DNA of 64,000 bases from Planctomycetota bacterium (GTDB lineage: Bacteria > Planctomycetota > B15-G4 > SIAN01). The stretch spans positions 372,001 to 436,000 of the forward strand of contig JANQQL010000025.1 in the NCBI GenBank assembly GCA_028289345.1, given 5' to 3'. A model generated the notes under the pieces. It searched no databases. It had not been told where the DNA came from and saw only the letters and a program-made list of their open reading frames with translations. The position numbers and the translations under genes were made by a program. Shown one piece after another: positions 35,490 to 44,245 of the stretch (position 1 is the stretch's first letter; each line of letters opens with the position of its first letter).

Positions 35490-36037
35490 GACAAGGTTCG
35501 CGGTTCTCGAACAAACGCGTGCAGTACCGCGTCGTGGGCACGGCCATGGACGAAGAGTCGAGAGCTTAGGGTGGCCTCCCGGATTGCCCCACTCTTCTCT
35601 GCGACCCGCAGGCTTCGCTTGTTTTCCACGTCGACCAAGAGCTCGAGCCGCTCCAGATCTGTTTCTCGAAACGCCCAGTCGCGAAGCTGTTGGACCGCGG
35701 AGACAGCAACACCCGAGCCGGTGGCCGAGCTTCGAATCCAGTAGCCAAGGTTGGCGAGTCGGTGCACCGTGTTGAGGTGGTTGAGTCCGCAACCCCCCAG
35801 AAAGTTTCCCGCGGAGTCGACGATGGCGAAGAAGTACTCCGATCCTTTCTCGAACAGGCCGCGCTGGAAAACGATCCAATCCACGGCGTCGCGAAGCGTG
35901 TAGTTGGGATGGCACCACGGCAACCACGGATACACATCCTGGACCGACTCGGTCGCTGCTTCGAAAAGCGCCTCTGCGTCGGAATCCTTGTACGACCGGA
36001 TTCGAACGTCATCGCTGTGGTTGTGGGTTTCGGTCAT
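35486..36037 (-). CDS. GNAT-family N-acetyltransferase (RimJ/RimL type)
   Basis: 183 residues. It begins IRSYKDSDAEALFEA, has FLGGCGLNHLN and LGYWIRSSATGSGV as the acetyl-CoA loop, and VDVENKRSLRVAEKSGA as the closing motif. This is the RimJ/RimL/SpeG type that acetylates N-terminal or polyamine amino groups. GTG 36046 is an alternative start three codons upstream. It forms a coupled pair with the alpha/beta hydrolase. Confidence 0.9.
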   Translation of the reverse strand: MTETHNHSDDVRIRSYKDSDAEALFEAATESVQDVYPWLPWCHPNYTLRDAVDWIVFQRGLFEKGSEYFFAIVDSAGNFLGGCGLNHLNTVHRLANLGYWIRSSATGSGVAVSAVQQLRDWAFRETDLERLELLVDVENKRSLRVAEKSGAIREATLSSRLFVHGRAHDAVLHAFVREPRTLS

Positions 36038-36265
36038 TCGAGCCACCGCTCACCACTCGTGCCCAACTGCTCGCCACTCGGCGCAGCCTCGCGGCCCCGA
36101 AGCAAGGGCCGGTTCACCCAACCTCGACCCCCCGGGTACGTGGTGCCCTCTTGGAGCGCGGGAGAGAACTGATACGTTGCATGCTTCCCTCTCGCAGCGG
36201 ATTTCTCGAACGGAAATCTGTCCACGGTGGTTGAGCAAGCGAGCCCTCCCTGGGAAGGAATCGAG

Positions 36266-37171
36266 ATGTCCAACACCAACCGACTTACGATCGCGGCGAT
36301 GACCGTGTCTTGTCTTATGGCGAACGATGTCCCCGCGTCCGCGGAGGAGCGTCCGGGTGGTCAAGATCGGATCGCGGTGCTCATCAAGGAAGACCTCGAA
36401 TACGCTCGGGTCACCGACACCGCAGGAGAGCCAGTTTCCTTGAAGCTCGACTTGGCCTTGCCGGCAAAGGGGGAGACTCCCTGCGCCGCCGTGGTCTTCA
36501 TTCATGGCGGGGGAATGCGATCTGGTAGCCGGCGGGACGGGCGATCTCTGATGGTTGAGATGGCGAATCGCGGTTTTGTCTCGGCGAGCATCGACTACCG
36601 CTTGATGAACCAAGGAGTCTTTCCGAAACCGTTCCACGATTGCCAGGAGGCGATTCGTTATCTGAAGTCCCACTCCGAAGAGTTCGGGCTTGATCCCGAC
36701 CGAATGGGCGTTTGGGGGCACTCGGCGGGTGCGCACTTGGCCGCGCTGGTGACCGTTGCGGCCAATGCGAGCGTGACTTCGCGGTCCGGCGGCGAAGATC
36801 CCGACCCCGGCGTTGCCTGTGGGATCGCGGTGAGCGGTCCTCATGACATCGGAAAGCTGATGCGCCGAATGATGGGGATTCCCGAGGAAGCGCCCTGGCC
36901 CGAGGGGATGAAGTCGATGGTCGGGATGCTTGCGGATGCGACGACCATGAGGCACGTGGACTCCGAGGATCCGCCACTCTTGGTCATTCATGGGGGACGG
37001 GACCAGGCGATTCCCTTCGAACACGCCCGTTTCCTGGCATCCGCCGCGTGGGACGCCGGCCACGACTTGGAGCTGGTCGAAGTCGAGAGCGCCGGGCACA
37101 ACGACATCTTTCAGCAGGACACCGTGCTCGACAAGATTGCGGAGTTCTTCGACCTCCATCTCCGGCTCTGA
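36266..37171 (+). CDS. Secreted BD-FAE-type esterase
   Basis: 301 residues. ATG 36266 follows a GGAAGGA box. A short hydrophobic N-terminus ending near ASAEE suggests export. The hydrolase fold has the oxyanion motif FIHGGGMRSGSR, nucleophile GHSAGAHLAAL, Asp in HGGRDQAIP and His in SAGHNDIF. Relatives deacylate xylan, feruloyl or other carbohydrate esters. The preceding gap contains a GATTTC/GAAATC dyad about 60 bases upstream. Confidence 0.86.
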   Translation: MSNTNRLTIAAMTVSCLMANDVPASAEERPGGQDRIAVLIKEDLEYARVTDTAGEPVSLKLDLALPAKGETPCAAVVFIHGGGMRSGSRRDGRSLMVEMANRGFVSASIDYRLMNQGVFPKPFHDCQEAIRYLKSHSEEFGLDPDRMGVWGHSAGAHLAALVTVAANASVTSRSGGEDPDPGVACGIAVSGPHDIGKLMRRMMGIPEEAPWPEGMKSMVGMLADATTMRHVDSEDPPLLVIHGGRDQAIPFEHARFLASAAWDAGHDLELVEVESAGHNDIFQQDTVLDKIAEFFDLHLRL

Positions 37172-37402
37172 GTTTGAGATCGTCGCAACCTGTCGAGCCT
37201 CATCCAGTGCACTTTGGCAAGGACAAGGTCTGCCGCACAGTTCCCTCTCGCTGAGCTCATCGTCTGCGTCCTGCGCCTCAGCGACTTCACCACTCCGCAT
37301 GGCACCGGAGAGCACTTCGGTGGACCGACTCGGTCACCACGAGACCCTCTCTCTGGTGGTTCGAACTTGCTGGCCGTGAGACCCGTTCGACCGCTTTGTC
37401 CT

Positions 37403-37672
37403 TCAGTTGGCCAGAACGCCCAGCGACCTTCTCACGTCGGCATTCTTGCGACCGGCCGAAACGATGACTTTGAGGCGCTCGCGCGCCAAGTCCAGCTCTT
37501 GAGGATCCCCGGACTCGATGGCCTGGAGCGAAGACTCGTGAAGCTCCAGGTGGAGCTCGTCACCTTTCATGGCCGCCACTTGATTGGACTTGTTCACCGA
37601 CACGCTCCAGATGAGCAGAGTGAGCAGCACGACGTTGCTGAGAATCGAGACGACGGCGATCTTCTTTCCCAT
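37403..37672 (-). CDS. Small membrane-anchored protein
   Basis: 89 residues. The ATG follows GAGGAG. Residues 4-27 are one hydrophobic helix (AVVSILSNVVLLTLLIWSVSV), and the rest is a charged amphipathic segment with no recognised domain. The ribosome site and the good composition make it a likely gene. It ends 231 bases before the esterase stop, convergent to it, and starts 58 bases after the PagL-like gene on the same strand, so the two may be co-transcribed. Function unknown. Confidence 0.65.
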   Translation of the reverse strand: MGKKIAVVSILSNVVLLTLLIWSVSVNKSNQVAAMKGDELHLELHESSLQAIESGDPQELDLARERLKVIVSAGRKNADVRRSLGVLAN

Positions 37673-37730
37673 GGCTCTCCTCGTACGGTCGTTCGGTCCC
37701 GGCAGGATCCGCGAGAGGGACGAGTTTACT

Positions 37731-38348
37731 TCAAAACCGGATTCCGTACCGCACCCCGATGGTGTCGATGCCGTCGTTGTAGTTCGCGAGGTTCGCATTC
37801 GAGATATGGTCGAAGGCGAGGGCGAGACTTTGGGTGTCGGTGAGGCGGTAGCCGATCGCGATGGACTCGCGGAACAGCACTCGGGAGCCGAGCGCCGCGT
37901 GTCCTGGGTGGCGGTTCACCTTGCCATTGTGGACGGCGACTCCCAGGGCCAGGTCCCAGAAGACCCGCGGATGGAACAGGTCGAACTGCCAGGTGATGCC
38001 AGCGTACCCGTGGCTGGTGTCGCCGACTCGATTCAGAGACACGCCAAGGATCGGGCTCGGGGCAAAGGGGGCGGGGAGCAGGTCCGCGGGTTCGGGGAAG
38101 AGGACCTCGAGAGCCAGGTTCTCCCCGTCTTCGTGAGTGTGCCCCGTGAGGCCGACGTCGTGGCTCTGGATGCCGACACGAAACTCGGAGAGCCACTGGG
38201 GAGAGTCGGGAGCGTCCCACAGTGGGGGGAGCTCGGCGGTCTCGACCGCAGAAACAAGGGACGATGGCAAGGGCGTGGGGCCGCCAGTTTGACAAGCGGT
38301 GGGGAGAGTGAGGGCAAGTCCCCATCGGGCGATGTCTCTGATGAGCAC
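37731..38348 (-). CDS. PagL-like lipid A deacylase (acyloxyacyl hydrolase family)
   Basis: 205 residues from GTG 38348, preceded by GGAAGGA. The N-terminus has a hydrophobic run ending TACQ, a possible lipobox. The rest is strand-rich, and the end DHISNANLANYNDGID leading to VRYGIRF matches PagL: His and Ser of HISN are catalytic, and the terminal aromatic is typical of an outer-membrane barrel. PagL removes the 3-O acyl chain of lipid A. The usual Glu partner is not obvious. An outer membrane is implied. Confidence 0.75.
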   Translation of the reverse strand: MLIRDIARWGLALTLPTACQTGGPTPLPSSLVSAVETAELPPLWDAPDSPQWLSEFRVGIQSHDVGLTGHTHEDGENLALEVLFPEPADLLPAPFAPSPILGVSLNRVGDTSHGYAGITWQFDLFHPRVFWDLALGVAVHNGKVNRHPGHAALGSRVLFRESIAIGYRLTDTQSLALAFDHISNANLANYNDGIDTIGVRYGIRF

Positions 38349-38552
38349 GGGCCATTCCTTCCACTCGTGAACACGAACAGAGGCGCAGAAGTTTCTCCAA
38401 GCAGAGCGAGATTTCAACTGTTGGACGAATGCGCGGAAAGCTGCTCGTGCGGTTCGCGAAATGAGGGGACCTGACCGGGAGCACGATGTAAATTCGACGA
38501 TTCGACTCTTGATCGGTTCTCCGACCGTGTTCTTCGACCCTTTTGAGCCAGA

Positions 38553-41339
38553 ATGTCCGAACGACAGATCGAACGATCCTCCTCCGGTCCTTACCACTAT
38601 GAAGTGATGACGCTGGAGAACGGAATGCGAGTGATCACCTTGGAAGATCACTCCAGCCGGGCCGCCGCGGTCCACCTGTGGTACCACGTGGGCTCCAAGA
38701 ACGAGAGTCCCGATCGCCGCGGGTTTGCCCACATGTTTGAACACATGATGTTCCGTGGCACCGATCGGGTGACGTCGGAAGAGCATTTCGAGTTCATTCG
38801 TGGGACCGGCGGGGACTGCAACGCCTACACGTCCTTCGATCAAACGGTGTACGTCCAGGAAGTTCCGGCCGATCAAGTGGAAATGGTGCTCTGGCTGGAA
38901 AGCGAGCGCATGGCGTTCCTCAAGATTGATCCCGAGGGATTCCACACCGAGCGAAAGGTCGTGAACGAAGAGTATCGGCAAGGAGCGGCCCAGCCCTACG
39001 GCACCCTGGTTGACCGATTGCTGCCAAGAGTGTTTCAGGGAGGCGAGTACTCCTGGTCTCCGATTGGAAACATGGAGGAACTGGAGCAGGCCACCACCGA
39101 CGAGCTCCAGGCATTCTGGGAGAAGTACTACGTTCCCAACAACGCCACCCTCATCGTGGTCGGGGACATTCAGCATGACGAGGTGCAGGACCTCGCGGAG
39201 AAATACTTCTCCTGGATTCCTCGCTATCCGGATCCTCCGCTTCTGGCCCGAGGCTCCGGCGGTCCGAGCGGGCCCCTTCGGATTCGTCTGAAAGAGAACA
39301 ACGGGCCAGCGCCCGTGGTCATGGTTGGTTATCGGACAGTCTCTCAGGGACACGCCGATGCCGCGGCTTTGGAAGTGCTTGCGGCAATTTTGGGGGGCGG
39401 CGAATCCAGCCGCATTTATCGCCGCCTGATTCTGGAAGACCAGTGCGCTTCCATGGCCGTTGGCAGTGCCTTTCATTTCGAAAAAGACGGCTTGTTTGGT
39501 GCCGCGGCGGTGTTGAGCCCCGCCGATGGGTTGAAGCCGTTCAGCAAGAACGGTCGCGTCTCGCTGGCCGCACTGCGCGATGAAATCGACCGGTTGAGTC
39601 GTGAAGGACCGACCGAGGAAGAGCTGGTCAAGGTCAAGAACAACGCACTGCGGGATCAGGTGACCAACCAGATGACCGTGGCCAAGAAGGCTTCTCTCTT
39701 GGGCTCTGCATCGGTGTTGGAAGGGGACCTGGCACGGGTCAATCAGCGACTGGACGCGATTCGGGCCATGTCCGTCGAAAGCCTGAAGAAAGTCGCCCAG
39801 ACCTATTTCGACCCTCAGCGTGAAATCGAAATTCGGATTCGTCCCGGCCTGTTCCGCTTTCTGTGGCAGCGTCTCCGGAAGAAGGGTGGCAGCGATGCTT
39901 CCGCGGCCAATGCCCCTTCCTCCAACGGGGTTCAGGAGTCGACTTCGGCGGGGTCCGATCGCCCGTCGGGCAAGCCAGGGTTGGCCGAACGTCGGCCGGC
40001 GGATCTTCCCGAGCGGCCCCCACAAAAGCCGGTGCGAGGCACTTACCCGTCTCTGAAGGCGGTCACTCACACCCTCCCCAATGGCTTGCCGGTTCGCATC
40101 TTTTCTCTGCGGCAGATTCCCTTCGTCATTCACCGGGTCTGTTCGTACTCCGGAGCGTTCACCGAGTCCGCCGACCGATCGGGTGCCGGGTCCCTGGCCG
40201 GTCAGATGGTGACCCGAGGAACGGCGCTGCGGTCGTACGAGCAGCTCACCAAGGATCTCGAGACTTTGGCCGTCGCAGTGCGCCCGGGGATCGATCAGGA
40301 CTACGCATTGGCGACGGCGAGCGCGGTCACGGATCAGTCCCAGGCGGCGATGGAAGCCTTGGCCGAAGTTGTCCAGCAGCCGACCTTTCCGGAGCAGCCC
40401 TACCAAACGTTGATGCAACAGGTCACGACCTCCCGGACGATTCAAGAATCGGAGCCGTCCTACATTGCGGAACGCAAACTCAGCGAGGCGCTGTTTGGAG
40501 ACCATCCCTACGCGCGAAGTCCTGAAGGCGAGCTAAAGACGCTGTCAGGGATTCCTTTGGGGGAACTCCGAAACTGGTGGGAGCAACGTTTCACTCCCAA
40601 GAACTCGGTGTTGTACGTCGCCGGAGATGTCGATCCCGACGAAGTCATGCCCGAAGTCGAACGCCTGTGGAGCGGATGGTCCGGGGAGGGCTTTGCCCAG
40701 CCCGATCTGCCCACTCCTCCGGAATCCAAGGACACGCGGATCTTGTTGGTGGATCACCCCGGCGATCAGTGCCAGATTCGGGTGGGCCAGCTCGGCATCC
40801 TGCGCAGTCATCCGAACTACCCTTTCACGCGAGTGCTGAATGAGGTGTTCGGTGGTGGTTTCAACTCGCGCCTCAACAAGCACATTCGCGTGGAAAAAGG
40901 GCTGACCTATGGCGCCGGTGGCGGACTGTCCGCCGGCCGCTTCGCCGGGATGTTCCGCGTGAGCACCTTCAGCAAGAATCAAACCGCTGGTGAAGCCGTC
41001 GCCGCGATTCTCGAAGAAGTCCGTCGCTTGCGGGAAGAAGCGCCCACCGCCGAAGAGCTGGCGATGGCCAAGAACTACTTGCTCGGAGGGTTTGCCCTGG
41101 AACGCCAAACTCCCCAAGCGATGGTTGCCGATGACTGGCTGATCGAGTCCCAAGGCTTGCCGGAGAACTACTTCCCGAACCTGCTCGAGAAGATCGAGTC
41201 CACCACCTCCGAAGACGTGCTTCGCACCGCGGTCGAACACGTTGACGAAAGCAAGCTGTGCGTCGTTCTGGTAGGCCCCGCCTCTCGCATTCGGCCCCAA
41301 CTCGACGGCATCGCGCCAGTGACCGTGGTGGCACCCTAG
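38553..41339 (+). CDS. Double M16 zinc peptidase
   Basis: 928 residues made of two M16 halves. The first has the active-site HMFEH near residue 61 (inverted HxxEH) and the downstream Glu in KVVNEEYRQG, so it is catalytic. The second half (from about 500) has VTHTLPNGLPVRIFSL but no zinc site, which is the normal partner arrangement. Pro/Ser-rich residues ~450-490 link them. No signal peptide is visible from this start. It is divergent from the PagL-like gene across 204 bases. Confidence 0.92.
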   Translation: MSERQIERSSSGPYHYEVMTLENGMRVITLEDHSSRAAAVHLWYHVGSKNESPDRRGFAHMFEHMMFRGTDRVTSEEHFEFIRGTGGDCNAYTSFDQTVYVQEVPADQVEMVLWLESERMAFLKIDPEGFHTERKVVNEEYRQGAAQPYGTLVDRLLPRVFQGGEYSWSPIGNMEELEQATTDELQAFWEKYYVPNNATLIVVGDIQHDEVQDLAEKYFSWIPRYPDPPLLARGSGGPSGPLRIRLKENNGPAPVVMVGYRTVSQGHADAAALEVLAAILGGGESSRIYRRLILEDQCASMAVGSAFHFEKDGLFGAAAVLSPADGLKPFSKNGRVSLAALRDEIDRLSREGPTEEELVKVKNNALRDQVTNQMTVAKKASLLGSASVLEGDLARVNQRLDAIRAMSVESLKKVAQTYFDPQREIEIRIRPGLFRFLWQRLRKKGGSDASAANAPSSNGVQESTSAGSDRPSGKPGLAERRPADLPERPPQKPVRGTYPSLKAVTHTLPNGLPVRIFSLRQIPFVIHRVCSYSGAFTESADRSGAGSLAGQMVTRGTALRSYEQLTKDLETLAVAVRPGIDQDYALATASAVTDQSQAAMEALAEVVQQPTFPEQPYQTLMQQVTTSRTIQESEPSYIAERKLSEALFGDHPYARSPEGELKTLSGIPLGELRNWWEQRFTPKNSVLYVAGDVDPDEVMPEVERLWSGWSGEGFAQPDLPTPPESKDTRILLVDHPGDQCQIRVGQLGILRSHPNYPFTRVLNEVFGGGFNSRLNKHIRVEKGLTYGAGGGLSAGRFAGMFRVSTFSKNQTAGEAVAAILEEVRRLREEAPTAEELAMAKNYLLGGFALERQTPQAMVADDWLIESQGLPENYFPNLLEKIESTTSEDVLRTAVEHVDESKLCVVLVGPASRIRPQLDGIAPVTVVAP

Positions 41340-41342
41340 CAG

Positions 41343-41372
41343 GCCGGCGAAGCCTTGGTCATCGTCGCCGGC
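41343..41372. terminator. Hairpin between convergent genes
   Basis: GCCGGCGA and TCGCCGGC form an eight-base stem with a 14-base loop, just after the M16 stop and before the Lon-domain stop. There is no T-run; it probably ends both transcripts. Confidence 0.5.
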
Positions 41373-41388
41373 ACCTCGGGCTCCGGAC

Positions 41389-42012
41389 TTACTGGTCCGC
41401 TTGCTCCAGGCAACCACGCGCTCGCTTTTCGACGTCCTGCTCCGAGTAGAGCTCGAGGGTTCGCGGCTGGGGTAGCTTGAGCTGCAGCAGGAGTAGGTCG
41501 GTGAGCTGTCCGAAGGGAAGCTTCTCGATCGGCTGCGAAGTGGTGGCTCCGCGGGAGTGCAGGGCTTCGAGGATCTGCGGGCGGAGCTCTACTTCCACGT
41601 CTTCCGGCGCGGCGGTTTCGGGAAGGGAGCTGACTTCGACTTTGCGGTACTCGCGATTACTTTCGACTTCTTCGATCGTGACCCGTTGCAGTCCGACGAC
41701 CAGGATCAGGTAACGCCCGTCGGGCAGGCGTTCGTGGCGACCGATCTCTCCGAGCCCGGCCACCGGATAAAGGGGGGGCGCACCGGCCAACTCGTTGCTG
41801 TGCTCTTCCGTGACGGTGGCCAGCACCAAGCGACCCGGGCCGTCCAACATGTCGTCCACCATCTGTCGATAGCGCTGCTCGAAGACATGGAGAGGAATGA
41901 CCGCCCCCGGAAACAGATACAGATTGGGGAGAGGGAACACCGGAACGACCGTTCCGGAGATCGAAGAGTCCGTGGGGAATGAGGATTCCGTGGTCAAGAT
42001 TCTGCGCTCCAC
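41389..42012 (-). CDS. Lon substrate-binding domain protein
   Basis: 207 residues from GTG 42012. The protein is only the N-terminal (LAN) domain of Lon: VFPLPNLYLFPGAVIPLHVFE, then RYLILVVGLQRVTIEEV. The ATPase and protease parts are absent, which is normal for stand-alone members whose role is not settled. It starts 21 bases after trmL and is likely on the same transcript. Confidence 0.9.
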   Translation of the reverse strand: MERRILTTESSFPTDSSISGTVVPVFPLPNLYLFPGAVIPLHVFEQRYRQMVDDMLDGPGRLVLATVTEEHSNELAGAPPLYPVAGLGEIGRHERLPDGRYLILVVGLQRVTIEEVESNREYRKVEVSSLPETAAPEDVEVELRPQILEALHSRGATTSQPIEKLPFGQLTDLLLLQLKLPQPRTLELYSEQDVEKRARGCLEQADQ

Positions 42013-42033
42013 AAGACCAGCTGCCGGAACAGG

Positions 42034-42498
42034 TTATCCGGTGGGGAAGCGTCTGCGAAACTCGTACATGGCGAGGGCGGCCGCGGTGCTCTGATTGAGC
42101 GATCGAACGGTTCCCGTTTGTTGCGGGATGCGCAACATCTGAGGAGCGTAGCGCTCGCGCAGCGCTTGGGGCAATCCTTCGGTTTCGCTCCCGAGAACGA
42201 GCACCGCGGGGGAGGTCAGCGGTGCTTCCGAGAGAGGTGTGGTCGCCTCGGCACTTAGGAACCACGGCGAACCGAGGGTTTCGATCTGGGCCTCGAATGT
42301 TTCCCAGTTCGGATGAACATGGAGGTCCACGTGGGGCCAATAATCCAGCCCGGCCCGGCGCACCTCGCGGTCGGCCAGGGAGAATCCAAGCGGCTCCACC
42401 AGATGCAATGCCGCATCGAACGCCAGGCAGGAGCGTCCCGTGTTTCCCGTGTTCCAGTGGATATCGGGATAGACCAGAACGAGGTGGAGGTCACGCAT
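42034..42498 (-). CDS. trmL: tRNA (cytidine(34)-2'-O)-methyltransferase
   Basis: 154 residues, the size of the minimal SPOUT enzyme. It 2'-O-methylates the wobble base of leucine tRNAs with SAM. The start LVLVYPDIHWNTGNTGRSC, the knot motif VLVLGSETEGLP and the closing RIPQQTGTVRSLNQS are diagnostic. It is followed by the Lon-domain gene. Confidence 0.95.
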   Translation of the reverse strand: MRDLHLVLVYPDIHWNTGNTGRSCLAFDAALHLVEPLGFSLADREVRRAGLDYWPHVDLHVHPNWETFEAQIETLGSPWFLSAEATTPLSEAPLTSPAVLVLGSETEGLPQALRERYAPQMLRIPQQTGTVRSLNQSTAAALAMYEFRRRFPTG

Positions 42499-42817
42499 CG
42501 AGGGGAGAAGCCTGTCAGGCTCGGCGATTCTTCGCCGCGGGAGTGGGTGATCGGGCTTGGTGCAGAGGAACCTCTCTTGCCCGCCGCGATCATCTTACGA
42601 ATCGATCGCAACACGGAAGGGGGACTTGTCGATGGGGGCACGAGATCGCCAGCGGGACAGTCCGGTGGATGGCGCTTTGGAGACCGGTTGTCGTTCGTCT
42701 CCCCCGTGCAGAGGTTCTGAGCCCAAAAGCGCGAATCATGGGGAATAATGAGATCGTTTCGCCACCGCGCATCAAGGAATCGGTGCCCCCCCTGAGCCTC
42801 GGAGTCTGTCGACAGAA
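42499..42817. other. Intergenic region
   Basis: 319 bases between the divergent trmL and GT39 genes. No gene-like frame is seen. It must hold both promoters, but I cannot point to one with confidence. The GT39 gene uses GTG 42818 without a strong ribosome site. Confidence 0.35.
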
Positions 42818-44245
42818 GTGTCCGCCTTCGTGACCCCCTCGTCCCGCGCCTCCTTGGTCGTCGCTCTCGGGCTGCTCGTCTTGGCCGCCGGTCTTCGATT
42901 TTCGGGCCTGGACACCCAGAGCTTTTGGACGGACGAAGGGATCTCGTTGGTGTTCGCTCGGGGTAGCGCGAGCGAAACCGTCGAGATGGTCTCCCGGGAT
43001 TACCACCCTCCGCTCTACTTCTTGCTGCTGAACGGCTGGACCAAGCTGTTCGGCACCGGAGAGGTTGCCGTGCGGAGCCTGTCGGCGTTGTTCAGCCTGG
43101 CTGCTGTGCTCTTCACTTGGGCCGTCGGCCGACGGCTATTTGGAGCTGCCCCGGGTTGGTTGGCCGGGTTGCTTGCCGCCTGTTCCGTGTATCAACTCTT
43201 CTATGCCCAAGAAGCGCGTCCCTACGCGATGCTCGCGTGTTTGTCCGCGGCGTCGATGACCGCCTACGTCGCTTGGTTGCGGAAGCCGGGAGCGAAGAGT
43301 GTGGCGCTGTACTTGTTGGCGTCGGTGCCCTTGCTGTACACCCAGTACATGGGATTCTTCGTGATCCTGTGCCAGAACTTGCACTTCTCGCTGGGACTCA
43401 TGCGAGGCTGCTTTCGCGAGCGCCTTCGCGGCTGGATGCTCGCCGAGCTGCTCTTGGGCGCTTCGTTCCTCGTCTGGTTTCCGACGTTTCGCCGACAGTT
43501 TGGAGTCGTGGAAGAAGGCTTCTGGATCGACACTCCGAGTTGGGGCGACCTGGGGCAGATCTCGCTCGTGCTGTTGTGCTACCGATGGAAGTGGTGGAGC
43601 TGGGTCGCCTTCGCCGCGGGAGCCGCCGTGGGAATGCTCGCTTGGTGGCAGCGCGGACGGGCGACGCCGTTCGAACACGGAGGCCCGACTGAATCTCGCG
43701 AGGAGCCACCCGCGTTGTTCGGGGCATCGTTGGTCGCGATCTGGTTTTTCGTGCCGATCATTCTGGCGTTCGTGTTGTCTCTGAAGGGCATTCGGGTGTT
43801 CCATCACCGTAGCTTGGCGATGGTGAGTCCCGCCGTGTTCCTGGTCACGGTCGCCCTTTGCCAGCGAGTGCCCCGACCAATCGGCGCCGCGGTCTTTTCA
43901 CTGGTGCTGGGCGCATCCGTGGCGACGCTGCCGTACTACTCGACGCGCGTGCACAAGCATAACTACCGAGCGGCCGCGGCCTTCGTCGCCGAATCGGACA
44001 CCGCCCAGGACGAAGTGCTGTTCGAGCCGGCGTTCTTCCAAGCCGCCTTCGACCACTACCATCCGCGAGAAATCCCCATGCGTCCTCCCGGAACGCCCCC
44101 TACGGCGTCCCGGGTATGGTGCGTGATCAAGACCCGCTGGCCCCAAGGGCAGCAGATGCTGCGCTGGCTGCAAGGACAGCGCTACCGGGTGACCGAGTCG
44201 AAAACCTTTCGGCTGATCGAAGTGCATCTTCTGGAGCGCCCATGA
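42818..44245 (+). CDS. GT39-type membrane glycosyltransferase
   Basis: 475 residues with about 10-11 membrane helices. Acidic residues in the first loop (FWTDEGISL) and DYHPPLYFLLL, and the YAQEARPYAML motif near residue 130, are typical of ArnT/PMT-like GT-C enzymes. These transfer a sugar from a polyprenyl-phosphate carrier to lipid or protein on the outer face. Its stop overlaps the ATG of the TPR lipoprotein gene, so it heads a three-gene operon. Confidence 0.88.
   Translation: MSAFVTPSSRASLVVALGLLVLAAGLRFSGLDTQSFWTDEGISLVFARGSASETVEMVSRDYHPPLYFLLLNGWTKLFGTGEVAVRSLSALFSLAAVLFTWAVGRRLFGAAPGWLAGLLAACSVYQLFYAQEARPYAMLACLSAASMTAYVAWLRKPGAKSVALYLLASVPLLYTQYMGFFVILCQNLHFSLGLMRGCFRERLRGWMLAELLLGASFLVWFPTFRRQFGVVEEGFWIDTPSWGDLGQISLVLLCYRWKWWSWVAFAAGAAVGMLAWWQRGRATPFEHGGPTESREEPPALFGASLVAIWFFVPIILAFVLSLKGIRVFHHRSLAMVSPAVFLVTVALCQRVPRPIGAAVFSLVLGASVATLPYYSTRVHKHNYRAAAAFVAESDTAQDEVLFEPAFFQAAFDHYHPREIPMRPPGTPPTASRVWCVIKTRWPQGQQMLRWLQGQRYRVTESKTFRLIEVHLLERP

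Noticed and set aside
38349..40505. Long upstream extension of the PagL-like frame opposite the M16 gene
   Set aside because: The family match begins at 38348 with a good ribosome site. The extension is the antisense shadow of the peptidase gene.
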